From IMG/VR virus record IMGVR_UViG_3300042517_000805, positions 1-64,000 of that record: a stretch of 64,000 bases of DNA, one strand, 5' to 3'. Below, piece after piece: positions 39,521 through 48,094 of this stretch (positions are counted from its first letter, which is position 1; each line of letters starts with the position of its first letter). This DNA comes from a virus. The notes beneath the pieces were generated by a model that saw only the letters and a list, made by a program, of their open reading frames with translations, was not told the origin of the DNA and did not search any database. The position numbers and the translations under genes were made by a program.

Positions 39521-39549
39521 ACATTCTATCCTTATAAAAAGGTCAAAAT

Positions 39550-40059
39550 ATGAGTTGGAATATTGAAATTCCTATTATTGTTAGAACACTAATTAATGAC
39601 TTAAGTGATAGTCCAACATATAGTGACGAAAGAATTCTTCAAACTATAGTTGTCGCATCTAAATATGTTCAATTTGACATTGTTTTAGATCAAACATATA
39701 CTATTGATGTTACTAATCCGAACATTTCTCCAGATCCAACTGTGAATAATGATAGTATTTTTATTAGTCTTGTGGGACTAAAAGCCGCTTGTATTATCGA
39801 TCAAAGTACCTTAAGAACAAAAGCTGCTCTTGAGGGAATTAGGGCAGCACTAGGCCCAGCACAACTATCTGTTGCGGGTAGTTTATCTGGATTCAATCTA
39901 ATTTTAGATAAAGGCCCTTGTGCAGCATATGAAGAGCTAACATCTCATTGGGACGTTAGAGAAGCTTCGGCCGTTAGAGCAATTCTTAGTCCGTTTGTTG
40001 GTAATAAATTTGACCCTCGTTCCCTTTATTCCGACAACCGTGGTCGAGATATGATATAG
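39550..40059 (+). CDS. Putative head-tail connector protein (169 aa)
   Basis: MSWNIEIPIIVRTLINDLSD..., with helical segments (RILQTIVVASKYVQFDIVLD, SIFISLVGLKAACIIDQSTL) and a C-terminus EASAVRAILSPFVGNKFDPR. Size, helical content and place at the start of the neck module resemble adaptor/connector proteins (gp6/gp15-like), but no signature is decisive. RBS AAAAGGTC. Confidence 0.5.
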   Translation: MSWNIEIPIIVRTLINDLSDSPTYSDERILQTIVVASKYVQFDIVLDQTYTIDVTNPNISPDPTVNNDSIFISLVGLKAACIIDQSTLRTKAALEGIRAALGPAQLSVAGSLSGFNLILDKGPCAAYEELTSHWDVREASAVRAILSPFVGNKFDPRSLYSDNRGRDMI

Positions 40060-40069
40060 AAAGAATATT

Positions 40070-41077
40070 ATGCCAGCTGCTAATTACAATTTTATCATAG
40101 AACAAGGTTCTGATTTCGTATTAAATTTTCAATATAATGATCAGGAGAATAGGCCTATTGATTTAAGCTCCAAGTGTATAGTTTTACAATGGCTTACTGA
40201 CGATGGGGCTAGTAAAGAGGTTTTTTCTAGTGGTGCTAATGCAAATTATGATATTAATGACTGGTCTATGGTTGGAGATAATACTGGATCTATTAGATTT
40301 AGACTAGCAGCAAATAGAACAAAAGATTTTGTATTTAATACTGCTGTTTATGATTTAGATATTATTACTGTTGGAGATAAACTACGAAACATAAGACTGG
40401 CTACCGGAGTTATTACTTTAGCAAAAAGAAACATCGGATTAGACTCTTGTCCAGTTAATTCTGATCCTAGTATAGATTTAACTACTCCAACAGTTACTAT
40501 TCCAGGTACTACTCCTGGTATAACGCCAACTCCAACCATAACATCTGGTCAAGTTGAAGATTTGTGTTTACCAGAAGATTGTTTAAATCTAGATATATAC
40601 TCAGTAGTATATACTGGTAGTGGATTAAATATACCAGATCTAGCAACAGTAAGCGGTTCTGTTATTACTACTGATACAAGAGAGATAGAGAATATAGAGA
40701 TAGCAATCAATAAGCTTCAGCACAATAGCCCATCCGATTTATGGTTGATGCTGAGTCCTCCTTCCGGAGACACGGTATTATTATCTGCTAATAGTAAAAT
40801 ACCGTCATTTAATAATAATTTTAGCTTTATGTTCTCAAACAAAGCTAATCCTTCAGGATATTTGCATAATATATCTAATGGTGGATTGGCTAATATATAT
40901 CCTAAAACTGATATTATAAACTATAGCGATGAAACTTTAGTATCTGGTTTTGGACAGCTCTTAGGCACTTCTGTAACTGGAGTCTGGAATCTCATAGTCA
41001 AAGACACAGACCCAATAGGATCAGGACTAATAGATTCTTGGAAACTAATAATAACATACGCAGCCCTATCAGAGTAA
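40070..41077 (+). CDS. Virion protein: adaptor domain fused to proprotein-convertase P-domain (335 aa)
   Basis: Residues 1-125 (MPAANYNFIIEQGSDFVLNF...) are paralogous to the protein at 31323. A Thr/Pro-rich linker (about 138-165) follows. Residues about 175-335 match a P/Homo B domain: IENIEIAINKLQHNSPSDLW, LMLSPPSGDTVLLS, GVWNLIVKDTDPIGSGLIDSW and KLIITY. P-domains normally follow subtilisin-type protease domains; here the domain is on a virion protein, likely as a carbohydrate- or surface-binding module. Confidence 0.75.
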   Translation: MPAANYNFIIEQGSDFVLNFQYNDQENRPIDLSSKCIVLQWLTDDGASKEVFSSGANANYDINDWSMVGDNTGSIRFRLAANRTKDFVFNTAVYDLDIITVGDKLRNIRLATGVITLAKRNIGLDSCPVNSDPSIDLTTPTVTIPGTTPGITPTPTITSGQVEDLCLPEDCLNLDIYSVVYTGSGLNIPDLATVSGSVITTDTREIENIEIAINKLQHNSPSDLWLMLSPPSGDTVLLSANSKIPSFNNNFSFMFSNKANPSGYLHNISNGGLANIYPKTDIINYSDETLVSGFGQLLGTSVTGVWNLIVKDTDPIGSGLIDSWKLIITYAALSE

Positions 41078-41081
41078 TATA

Positions 41082-41291
41082 ATGATATTATTTGCAGAAT
41101 TTAAATATGGATCAAACGTAACAATAACCACGCCTACTAGAGTAGTTTTCTCTACTCCAGCACCCGGAGACACTGGTGCTCAAAATGTTATCATAAAAAA
41201 TGAGAATATAGCATATTCTTCTAAACTATTTGAATCTGGATATGAGATAAGACAAGAGTCTCCACTATTCTATGGAATCAGGTCGTCATGA
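41082..41291 (+). CDS. Small hypothetical neck-module protein (69 aa)
   Basis: MILFAEFKYGSNVTITTPTR..., predicted all-beta, ending ESPLFYGIRSS. It follows the P-domain gene after 4 nt and its stop overlaps the next ATG. Cotranscription with connector genes suggests a minor virion component. No family recognised. Confidence 0.6.
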   Translation: MILFAEFKYGSNVTITTPTRVVFSTPAPGDTGAQNVIIKNENIAYSSKLFESGYEIRQESPLFYGIRSS

Positions 41292-41821
41292 GCAATAATC
41301 CATATATCAATATAATTTCTCCAGAATTTAAAGGATTATTTAATAATGCCATAGATGCACTATTACAACAAACAGCGCTTACTGTTCAATGCCGATTAAG
41401 ATACTCTGGACAACAAAACTCTACCTTTTGTCCAAATTGTGTGTTCGATGCGATATCCCAACTATCCTCAAATATTTACAACGGAACAGGATCTAATCCA
41501 TTTCCAGAAGGATCAATTTGTCCAGTATGTATGGGCATGGGTATGATGTTAAGTGATAGTTCTGAGCTTGTATCTTTAGCTTGTATTTTTGATAGTAAAT
41601 ATTTTGTAAATCTATCATCCAAAACGCTCAATATTCCAGCCGGAACAATTCAAACTATTTGTCATACAACTCTACTCCCTAAAATTAGAAACGCCAACGA
41701 TATTGTTGTAGACACTACTCTTGAACAGTATGGTAATTACGTATACCAAAGAGCTGGTGATCCAGAACCTATAGGATTTGGGGACAATAGATATATAGCT
41801 ACGATATGGAGCAGAAAATGA
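41288..41821 (+). CDS. Neck-module protein with zinc-type Cys pairs (177 aa)
   Basis: MSNNPYINIISPEFKGLFNN... Two CxxC pairs, FCPNCVFD (about 48-55) and ICPVCMGMG (about 78-86), could bind zinc; YVNLSSKTLNIPAGTIQTIC-like beta sequence follows. Similar Cys-containing proteins occur between capsid and tail genes of large siphoviruses as head-tail joining proteins. Overlaps both neighbours. Confidence 0.55.
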   Translation: MSNNPYINIISPEFKGLFNNAIDALLQQTALTVQCRLRYSGQQNSTFCPNCVFDAISQLSSNIYNGTGSNPFPEGSICPVCMGMGMMLSDSSELVSLACIFDSKYFVNLSSKTLNIPAGTIQTICHTTLLPKIRNANDIVVDTTLEQYGNYVYQRAGDPEPIGFGDNRYIATIWSRK

Positions 41822-42459
41822 GATTTGATATTACAATACTAGAGAACAATAGTCAGATAGCCTCCGCTATTATTCATAGCATAAAAGATGTTATTAGTGG
41901 GGCTATTAAAAAGTCCATGAACAAGATTATAGACGGCGCTAAAGATATCGTATCAGAATCTTTAAGACAAGAACCAGAATACGGATCCTTAATGTCTGGT
42001 AAGCTTAAGGCAGATTTTGGAATACCTAATTCATCTGTTGTTCAAAGAGTGGTTGATGCTTTGGTTAATACTATAACTGTGGCTGATATTCCTATTACAG
42101 CCAATAAAAATGGATTACGTGGTGGATTTGTTTTAACCATGATGAAATCTAGTGATCTTAATGGGGTTATATATCAAGACATCGCTAATGTATCAGATGT
42201 TAAAGGCTATACTCTTCCGTGGTTAGAGTGGCTATTATTACAAAACAATTCTCCAATAATTAAAAACTATGAAGTCAAATATGGCCCATCTCCATACTCT
42301 AGATCTGGTTTAGGAATTATGGTGCCGTCAGATAGTGATTGGAGAGTTCCTCCAGAGTTCGCAGGATCACAAGACGATAACTGGACAACAAGAGCGGTTA
42401 ATCGTTCAGAAGACAAAATATATAAACTCATTCAACAATCTATTGAGAAGAATATATGA
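41818..42459 (+). CDS. Putative tail completion/neck protein (213 aa)
   Basis: Start at 41818 (MRFDITILENNSQIASAIIH), overlapping the previous stop. N-terminal helices (DVISGAIKKSMNKIIDGAKD) then a mixed domain with LPWLEWLLLQNNSPIIKNYE. The C-terminal helix has WTTRAVNRSEDKIYKLIQQS. Position between joining and tube genes suits a tail completion or HK97 gp10-like role; assignment is by context. Confidence 0.5.
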   Translation: MRFDITILENNSQIASAIIHSIKDVISGAIKKSMNKIIDGAKDIVSESLRQEPEYGSLMSGKLKADFGIPNSSVVQRVVDALVNTITVADIPITANKNGLRGGFVLTMMKSSDLNGVIYQDIANVSDVKGYTLPWLEWLLLQNNSPIIKNYEVKYGPSPYSRSGLGIMVPSDSDWRVPPEFAGSQDDNWTTRAVNRSEDKIYKLIQQSIEKNI

Positions 42460-43445
42460 CAACACAGTTTAACCATGTACAATCAATAGGTAAAAAAGAT
42501 AGATTATCAGGATTAGAAGATAATCTTAAAAGCTTTTTAGACTGGTCATTTTTACAAATTGGAGGATTTGTTAATGTAAATATACCAACTTCTGGTATTA
42601 GTGCCACTAAAGGCACTGGATTTCATATTATGAAAAATGTTAACGAGCCATCTAAACCATCAAAAACCTGGGAAGCCCCAAGAAAAGATTGGGTATATGA
42701 GAATAGTTCATCGTTAAATAATCCGGCATCCATATCATATAATCCATATGGTTCGGTAGCGTCAGGACTAAATACTTCTCCAATAGCTTTTTCTGGAGTT
42801 TATCTTAATAGCACATTCTTACCAGCACCATCAGGAAGTGGCAATTATACATATTCTGTTAATTATCCACTGGGACATATAACTTTTCAAAATAACGTAG
42901 CATCAACTAGTAACGTAACAGTATCCTATAGTCATAGATATATTCAAGTATATAAATCTAGTGATTCTGTATGGTGGAAAGAAATTCAGAAAGAGACATA
43001 TACTCCACAAATTAAACCTAATGGGGATTACAGTATAACTTCCAACCACAGAGCGCAACTTCCTTGCATAATTATTGAATTAATTCCTCGTACCGAGATG
43101 ATACCATACCAGCTAGGAACAACAGAGAATATTGTTATTCAAGATGTGTTTTTACATGTTTTTGCTCAAACGGCTAATCAAAGAAATAATATAATAGATA
43201 CTTTATTGCTTCAAAAGGATAATAGCTTTTGGTTATATGATGTTAGTGCAGTCGTAAAAAATAATGCTTATCCATTAAGTCGTAATGGAGATATTAATCC
43301 TGGCGGACAGAACTATAATACTCTAGGTTCTAACTTTAAGGATCATTGGAGTACTATTAAAAATGCTACTCTTAGTGAACTAAATAATCTGAGTGCAAGC
43401 TTATACAATGGTATAGTTAGATGGTCAGTAGAGATTTTTCCATAA
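42456..43445 (+). CDS. Putative tail terminator/neck protein (329 aa)
   Basis: MTTQFNHVQSIGKKDRLSGL...LKSFLDWSFLQIGGFVNVNIPT. The C-terminal part (LPCIIIELIPRTEMIPYQLG, VIQDVFLHVFAQTANQRNNI, IDTLLLQKDNSFWLYDV) has the alternating strand/helix pattern of tail terminator proteins in large siphoviruses. An inserted beta domain (about 100-185) carries SGVYLNSTFLPAPSGSGNYT. Overlaps the previous gene by ATGA. Confidence 0.5.
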   Translation: MTTQFNHVQSIGKKDRLSGLEDNLKSFLDWSFLQIGGFVNVNIPTSGISATKGTGFHIMKNVNEPSKPSKTWEAPRKDWVYENSSSLNNPASISYNPYGSVASGLNTSPIAFSGVYLNSTFLPAPSGSGNYTYSVNYPLGHITFQNNVASTSNVTVSYSHRYIQVYKSSDSVWWKEIQKETYTPQIKPNGDYSITSNHRAQLPCIIIELIPRTEMIPYQLGTTENIVIQDVFLHVFAQTANQRNNIIDTLLLQKDNSFWLYDVSAVVKNNAYPLSRNGDINPGGQNYNTLGSNFKDHWSTIKNATLSELNNLSASLYNGIVRWSVEIFP

Positions 43446-43478
43446 TAGATATTTATTCAGGACAAGATAGGAATTATT

Positions 43479-44222
43479 ATGATTAATACAAAATGTAAAG
43501 AATGTATGTTCTCACATTCTGATGGAGAAAAGAACGACAACCCAATATGCTCTAAGAATATTATAGAACAAATAAAGGACATTAAAAATATTAAACAAGA
43601 AGATGGATTCAATATAATAGAAAATTATGCTTGTAGATATGGTTTTTCCAAGCAAATTTATGAACAGCATAAAGAACAGTGGGATCCGCAGGACTTTGAA
43701 AATAGAATGTTGGAAAATAGTAGAATAAGGTATTATCTATTATTAGATTGCTATGATCCTGATCTAGATTTTAATCATATATTACAACAGATACCAAAGC
43801 TAAATATGCCTCCTAAGTCTGTATCTTTTATGTTTCGGAGTTTAAACTTTAGGCCCTTTGTTCAAGAACATCAAGATTTTTTATTATCTAACTACAAGAA
43901 TATTCGCTGGAAGGCTCATAACTTTTTGGAAGAAATGTCTTTAGAAGAAGGTATTGATCATATTTTATCTACGAATGCAAAAAATAATGACACATCAATT
44001 TTTTTGGTGTATAATGCTAAAGATTTACAATTTCTGGATCGTGACGTTAACACTATTAACAAAAATATGATTTTATATCAATCACCAATGATAGCGATTA
44101 TTGACCGCAATAATACATTATATAGATTAGCTATGTCGTTTGATAATTATAAAGTGGCTAAAACTTTGGGTCCAAATTTGATCCCAGTACTGACTCAAGA
44201 AAGCAACATAGTATACTATTAG
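43479..44222 (+). CDS. Hypothetical protein with N-terminal Cys cluster (247 aa)
   Basis: MINTKCKECMFSHSDGEKND... carries Cys at about 6, 9, 24 and 52 (CKECMFS, PICSK, YACRYGF), probably a zinc or iron-sulfur site, followed by an alpha/beta body (RYYLLLDCYDPDLDFNHILQ, AKNNDTSIFLVYNAKDLQFL). No known fold is certain; a nucleotide-sugar-like Rossmann pattern is possible. It interrupts the neck and tube genes. Confidence 0.5.
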   Translation: MINTKCKECMFSHSDGEKNDNPICSKNIIEQIKDIKNIKQEDGFNIIENYACRYGFSKQIYEQHKEQWDPQDFENRMLENSRIRYYLLLDCYDPDLDFNHILQQIPKLNMPPKSVSFMFRSLNFRPFVQEHQDFLLSNYKNIRWKAHNFLEEMSLEEGIDHILSTNAKNNDTSIFLVYNAKDLQFLDRDVNTINKNMILYQSPMIAIIDRNNTLYRLAMSFDNYKVAKTLGPNLIPVLTQESNIVYY

Positions 44223-44235
44223 TATTTCATATTAT

Positions 44236-44258
44236 TTGGTGTAAAGTTCTAATACACG
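44236..44258 (+). promoter_or_regulatory. Candidate late promoter
   Basis: TTTGGTGTAAAGTTCTAATA, about 25 nt before the first tail tube gene. It keeps GGTGTA and CTAAT but has a variant core, so it is a weaker match. Confidence 0.4.
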
Positions 44259-44280
44259 CACAATACAATGGGAGTTTCAA

Positions 44281-45495
44281 ATGTCTATTAATAACAGAGT
44301 TTATTACGCATCACAAGCAGTACAACTAAGACCAGTTAGCCCAGAAGGAACATCATTTGGTTACTGGTATCATCCATTAGCAGTTCAAAGTGTTGGAATG
44401 ACAACCAACTTCACTACTGAACAAACTTTCCAATTAGGTACAGTAGAACTTTACGACAATGTTGAAACTATTCCAGAAGTAGAAGTTACAATCAATAAGG
44501 TTATTGATAGCACAGCACCCCTTTATCTGATGTGCATGGGTGGAAGCGCAGGAATACCAGGAGCACAGAATAAATCACTAGTATCATTATCAAATAATAG
44601 AGTTCATTTTCGTTTAGGTATTTATGGTGATGATAAGCAATATATTTCAGGTAGTGCAGGAAGTAGCGTATTATGCTCTGGCATGTATCTATCCAGTTTT
44701 AACTATACCTTTCCAGTTGACGGTAATGCCACAGAAGAGGTTACATTAGTAGGAAATAGCAAGCTATGGAATACTGGCAATATTCCTGGTGTTCAAAGTG
44801 CTAATTTTGCTGCTGGAACAATGTTTGCTCCAAATGCTAATATTGGAGGAATAACTCCTTCACAGAATAGTGGTATTTTGCGCAGGCAATATCTTAATGT
44901 TCAAGGGTCTGTTCTTCCAACTGGTAGCGGCGGAATTAGAACCCCTAATGGATCAAACGTTCTTCCTCACGTTCAAAATATTACCATTAGTTCTGATCTT
45001 GGTCGTGAAAGTATTAATCAGTTAGGTAAGTTTGGACCATATTGTCGTTATGCTACTTTTCCAATTGAAGTAACAAGCGAATTCGAAATTATTGCCCAAG
45101 ACGGAGACGGAGTAGATGTCAACGACTTCAAGAACGATGTGTTCTGTGGAACCTTAAAGAAAAATCTAGTATACAAAACCATTAGTGTTGCTATATGTGA
45201 TGATAATCATACAAACAATAATAATACTATGATTTTTGATCTTGGAAGTAAAAACACTCTAACATCTGTTAACTATACTGGTGGAGATACCGGCGGCGGT
45301 AATGCTACGGTGTCATATAGCTTTAGAAATTTTAATAATTTCTTCATAAACGCTAGTGGATCATACAGGTCCGGTATTGCTTTTGCCGATAATGGTGGCG
45401 CAGTATCTGCTCAGTCTATAGATCTTGTAAACACTGAAGATTCGGCACCAGTCTCATATTTAGATTATAATTCTGGAGATAATAATAATGTCTAA
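44281..45495 (+). CDS. Tail tube protein, paralogue 1 (404 aa)
   Basis: Starts MSINNRVYYASQAVQLRPVS behind GGGAG. Conserved with the next two genes: YWYHPLAVQSVGMTTNFTTE, GMYLSSFNYTFPVDGNATEE, RYATFPIEVTSEFEII and LTSVNYTGGDTGGGNATVSY. Beta-rich proteins of this type at this place, next to the tape measure, form the tail tube. The C-terminal extension (about 360-404) is specific to this copy. Confidence 0.8.
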   Translation: MSINNRVYYASQAVQLRPVSPEGTSFGYWYHPLAVQSVGMTTNFTTEQTFQLGTVELYDNVETIPEVEVTINKVIDSTAPLYLMCMGGSAGIPGAQNKSLVSLSNNRVHFRLGIYGDDKQYISGSAGSSVLCSGMYLSSFNYTFPVDGNATEEVTLVGNSKLWNTGNIPGVQSANFAAGTMFAPNANIGGITPSQNSGILRRQYLNVQGSVLPTGSGGIRTPNGSNVLPHVQNITISSDLGRESINQLGKFGPYCRYATFPIEVTSEFEIIAQDGDGVDVNDFKNDVFCGTLKKNLVYKTISVAICDDNHTNNNNTMIFDLGSKNTLTSVNYTGGDTGGGNATVSYSFRNFNNFFINASGSYRSGIAFADNGGAVSAQSIDLVNTEDSAPVSYLDYNSGDNNNV

Positions 45496-46726
45496 TAAAA
45501 GAATTTTTTACGCTTCACAAAGCATCAACCTTCAGCCTGTATCAACTGGCACTGCTAATCCAATAAATTATAGAAACGCTACTCATTATGTGAAGTATGG
45601 TGATGGAGATAGTTGGGTTGTTCCACTAGGTTTACAAAGCGCTGGTGTTTCAACAACGTTCAATTCTGAGCCAGTATCACAACTCGGTACCCTCCAGATT
45701 TATGCTCAAACAGAAACTTCTCCAGAAGTTGAAGTTACTTTATCAAAGATATTAGATGGCACAGCTCCATTATATTCTATTTGTACAGCTAAAGTTGATC
45801 CATCTGATGATACAATATTAAGCTCAATCAATGCTGATCTTACTCAAGTGGCTACTAACATGGTTAATGTTCGCATAGCAGTAGCTAGCGATACGGGTGC
45901 AGCAGCAACCGGAACAGCAAAGCACCACACTCTTTGTGAGAGAATGTACCTATCCAGCGTTTCTTTCACATTTCCTGTTGACGGAAATGCCACAGAAGAG
46001 GTTACGCTTGTTGGAACAAATAAGTCGTGGGGCTCTTCGGTAACATTACCGGGAGATGATACTGCTACTCCTTATGGAACTGGTACTGATGCTATTGTTC
46101 GTAGACAATATATTTCAGTAACAGGAACCGCAACATCTGCTACTCGTGATGAGTATGACAGAATAGACCAAAGCGATCTGCCAGATAATAGTATTTTACC
46201 AGTAAAGTTACCTAGATATAGTATTAATGGAGTTAGTCAGCCCCGCCTACAGAATATTACAGTTAATGCTAGCTTTAATCGTGAAAATATTAATGAGCTC
46301 GGTTTCTTTGGTCCATATTACAAATATACAACTTTCCCTCTTGAAGTTACCAGTGAGTTTGAAGTTATTGCTGTTAGCGGAGACCTCGTCAATGCTAATG
46401 ATTTTGAATATCAAGACAACGAGGGGAACGCCGCCTCAGCATTCGATTGCACAACCAAGTATACCAATTTAGCAAATGAAGAAATCGTTATTAAAGTTTG
46501 TGGTATTACAACAAATGATTCTTTATATCTTGATCTTGGTAAAAAGAACAAGCTAACATCTGTTAACTATACCGGAGGAGATACTGGTGGTGGCAATGCT
46601 ACGATAACTTATAGTTATCAAACATTTAATAAGTTAAACGTAATTCCAGTAGGAACATATGCCGAGTATGTTACCCACGACGGATCAACATCAACAACAG
46701 CTACACTGCAAAATTATAATTCATAA
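45488..46726 (+). CDS. Tail tube protein, paralogue 2 (412 aa)
   Basis: Starts MSNKRIFYASQSINLQPVST; overlaps paralogue 1 by 8 nt with RBS GGAG inside it. Shares YLSSVSFTFPVDGNATEEVT, TFPLEVTSEFEVIAVSGDLV and LTSVNYTGGDTGGGNATITY with the other two but is the most divergent, with insertions near 20-35 and 195-240. May be a minor tube protein, a decoration copy or a distal tube ring. Confidence 0.75.
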   Translation: MSNKRIFYASQSINLQPVSTGTANPINYRNATHYVKYGDGDSWVVPLGLQSAGVSTTFNSEPVSQLGTLQIYAQTETSPEVEVTLSKILDGTAPLYSICTAKVDPSDDTILSSINADLTQVATNMVNVRIAVASDTGAAATGTAKHHTLCERMYLSSVSFTFPVDGNATEEVTLVGTNKSWGSSVTLPGDDTATPYGTGTDAIVRRQYISVTGTATSATRDEYDRIDQSDLPDNSILPVKLPRYSINGVSQPRLQNITVNASFNRENINELGFFGPYYKYTTFPLEVTSEFEVIAVSGDLVNANDFEYQDNEGNAASAFDCTTKYTNLANEEIVIKVCGITTNDSLYLDLGKKNKLTSVNYTGGDTGGGNATITYSYQTFNKLNVIPVGTYAEYVTHDGSTSTTATLQNYNS

Positions 46727-46743
46727 TTATAGGAGATTTTTAA

Positions 46744-47844
46744 ATGGCGAATAATAATAGAGTTTTTTACGGTTCGCAGGTAGCTCAACTAATGCCAGCC
46801 ACTACTGGTAATAACTATACTAGATGGTATCAGCCACTAGGCGTACAAAGTGTTGGATTCACTAGCACTTTTGAAACAGAACAAACCTTTCAGCTTGGAG
46901 CTATTGATATTTATTCCATTGCTGAGAATGTTCCTAATGTTGAAGCAACAATTTCCAAAGCTTTAGACGGAACATGTCCATTGTACTTAATGTGTATGGG
47001 TGGACAAAGTGGAGTTGCTGGTGCAAATCTAACTTCATTTTCAGCTACAGAAATGAATAATAAGGGTCTTGGTGCTTTAGCAAATAATACTGTTAATTTT
47101 AGACTCGGAATATATAATGATACATCTTCTAATGTTGCTGGAACAACTAGTGACTGGGTTCTATGCTCAGGAATGTATTTATCAAGTTTAAGCTTTACTT
47201 TTCCTGTTGATGGTAATGCAACTGAAGAAGTAACGTTAGTTGGTAATAATAAAAGATGGAGTCAGAACGGCGGCATAGGAGGCAACATGACTGCCGTTGC
47301 TCCAACAGGCGAATATGCTACAGCCAAGAAACTAGCTCGTCGTCAATTCATTAATGTGAATGGTTCAGTTATGCCAACCGGTAGTGGTGGTCTCCCAACA
47401 GGACTAGCTACTAACATGGAATTGCATTTACAAAATATTAGTATCAATGCTGATCTTGGAAGAGATCAAATTCTTGAGCTAGGATCATTTGCTCCGTATC
47501 ATAGATATGCTACATTCCCAATTGAAGTTACTAGCGAATTTGAAATTATCGCAACAGAGGGTGACTACGTTAGTGCTAATGACTTCCTATTCCAAAGCGG
47601 ATGTTCAGTTCGTTACACCAACATTGGCAACTTCCCTATACAGCTACAAGTATGTGGCAGTGGTACCTCAGATGCTTTAGGCACTTTAGATATTTACCTT
47701 GGTAGTGGTAATCAATTAACATCTGTTAATTATACCGGTGGTGACACTGGTGGTGGTAATGCGTCAGTTTCATATAGCTTTAGAAATTATAATGATTTCT
47801 ATATCAAGGCTGTTCATTCGTATTCTGGTGTTCCATCAGTATAA
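46744..47844 (+). CDS. Tail tube protein, paralogue 3 (366 aa)
   Basis: Starts MANNNRVFYGSQVAQLMPAT behind TAGGAG. It is closer to paralogue 1 (RWYQPLGVQSVGFTSTFETE, EQTFQLGAIDIYS, CSGMYLSSLSFTFPVDGNAT, RYATFPIEVTSEFEII). The shortest of the three and a candidate for the major tube protein. No sheath gene follows, supporting a non-contractile tail. Confidence 0.8.
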   Translation: MANNNRVFYGSQVAQLMPATTGNNYTRWYQPLGVQSVGFTSTFETEQTFQLGAIDIYSIAENVPNVEATISKALDGTCPLYLMCMGGQSGVAGANLTSFSATEMNNKGLGALANNTVNFRLGIYNDTSSNVAGTTSDWVLCSGMYLSSLSFTFPVDGNATEEVTLVGNNKRWSQNGGIGGNMTAVAPTGEYATAKKLARRQFINVNGSVMPTGSGGLPTGLATNMELHLQNISINADLGRDQILELGSFAPYHRYATFPIEVTSEFEIIATEGDYVSANDFLFQSGCSVRYTNIGNFPIQLQVCGSGTSDALGTLDIYLGSGNQLTSVNYTGGDTGGGNASVSYSFRNYNDFYIKAVHSYSGVPSV

Positions 47845-47920
47845 AGTTGGTTTACTATAAAAGACGAGTGGTTAATTAATTTATCAATATAGACTTATAG
47901 GATTAATAAAGGACATAGGA

Positions 47921-48094
47921 ATGGAAGAATTATTGAGTGTGGTTGGTCGTTTGTATGTTGATATGCTTCATGCACAGAAGTATATTGAGAGTATGCAAAA
48001 CCAACTCAAAGATAAAGATACGGAAATTATAGCATTAAAATCAAAATTAGCAGGTTCGCCAAAAGACAAGGATAAAAATGCTGAAGAGGTATGA
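47921..48094 (+). CDS. Small coiled-coil protein (57 aa)
   Basis: MEELLSVVGRLYVDMLHAQK then YIESMQNQLKDKDTEIIALK. RBS AAAGGACATAGGA; stop overlaps the next ATG. Predicted as one long coiled coil with a Lys/Asp-rich tail. Lies between tail tube and tail-assembly genes, so probably a tail assembly factor. Confidence 0.7.
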   Translation: MEELLSVVGRLYVDMLHAQKYIESMQNQLKDKDTEIIALKSKLAGSPKDKDKNAEEV

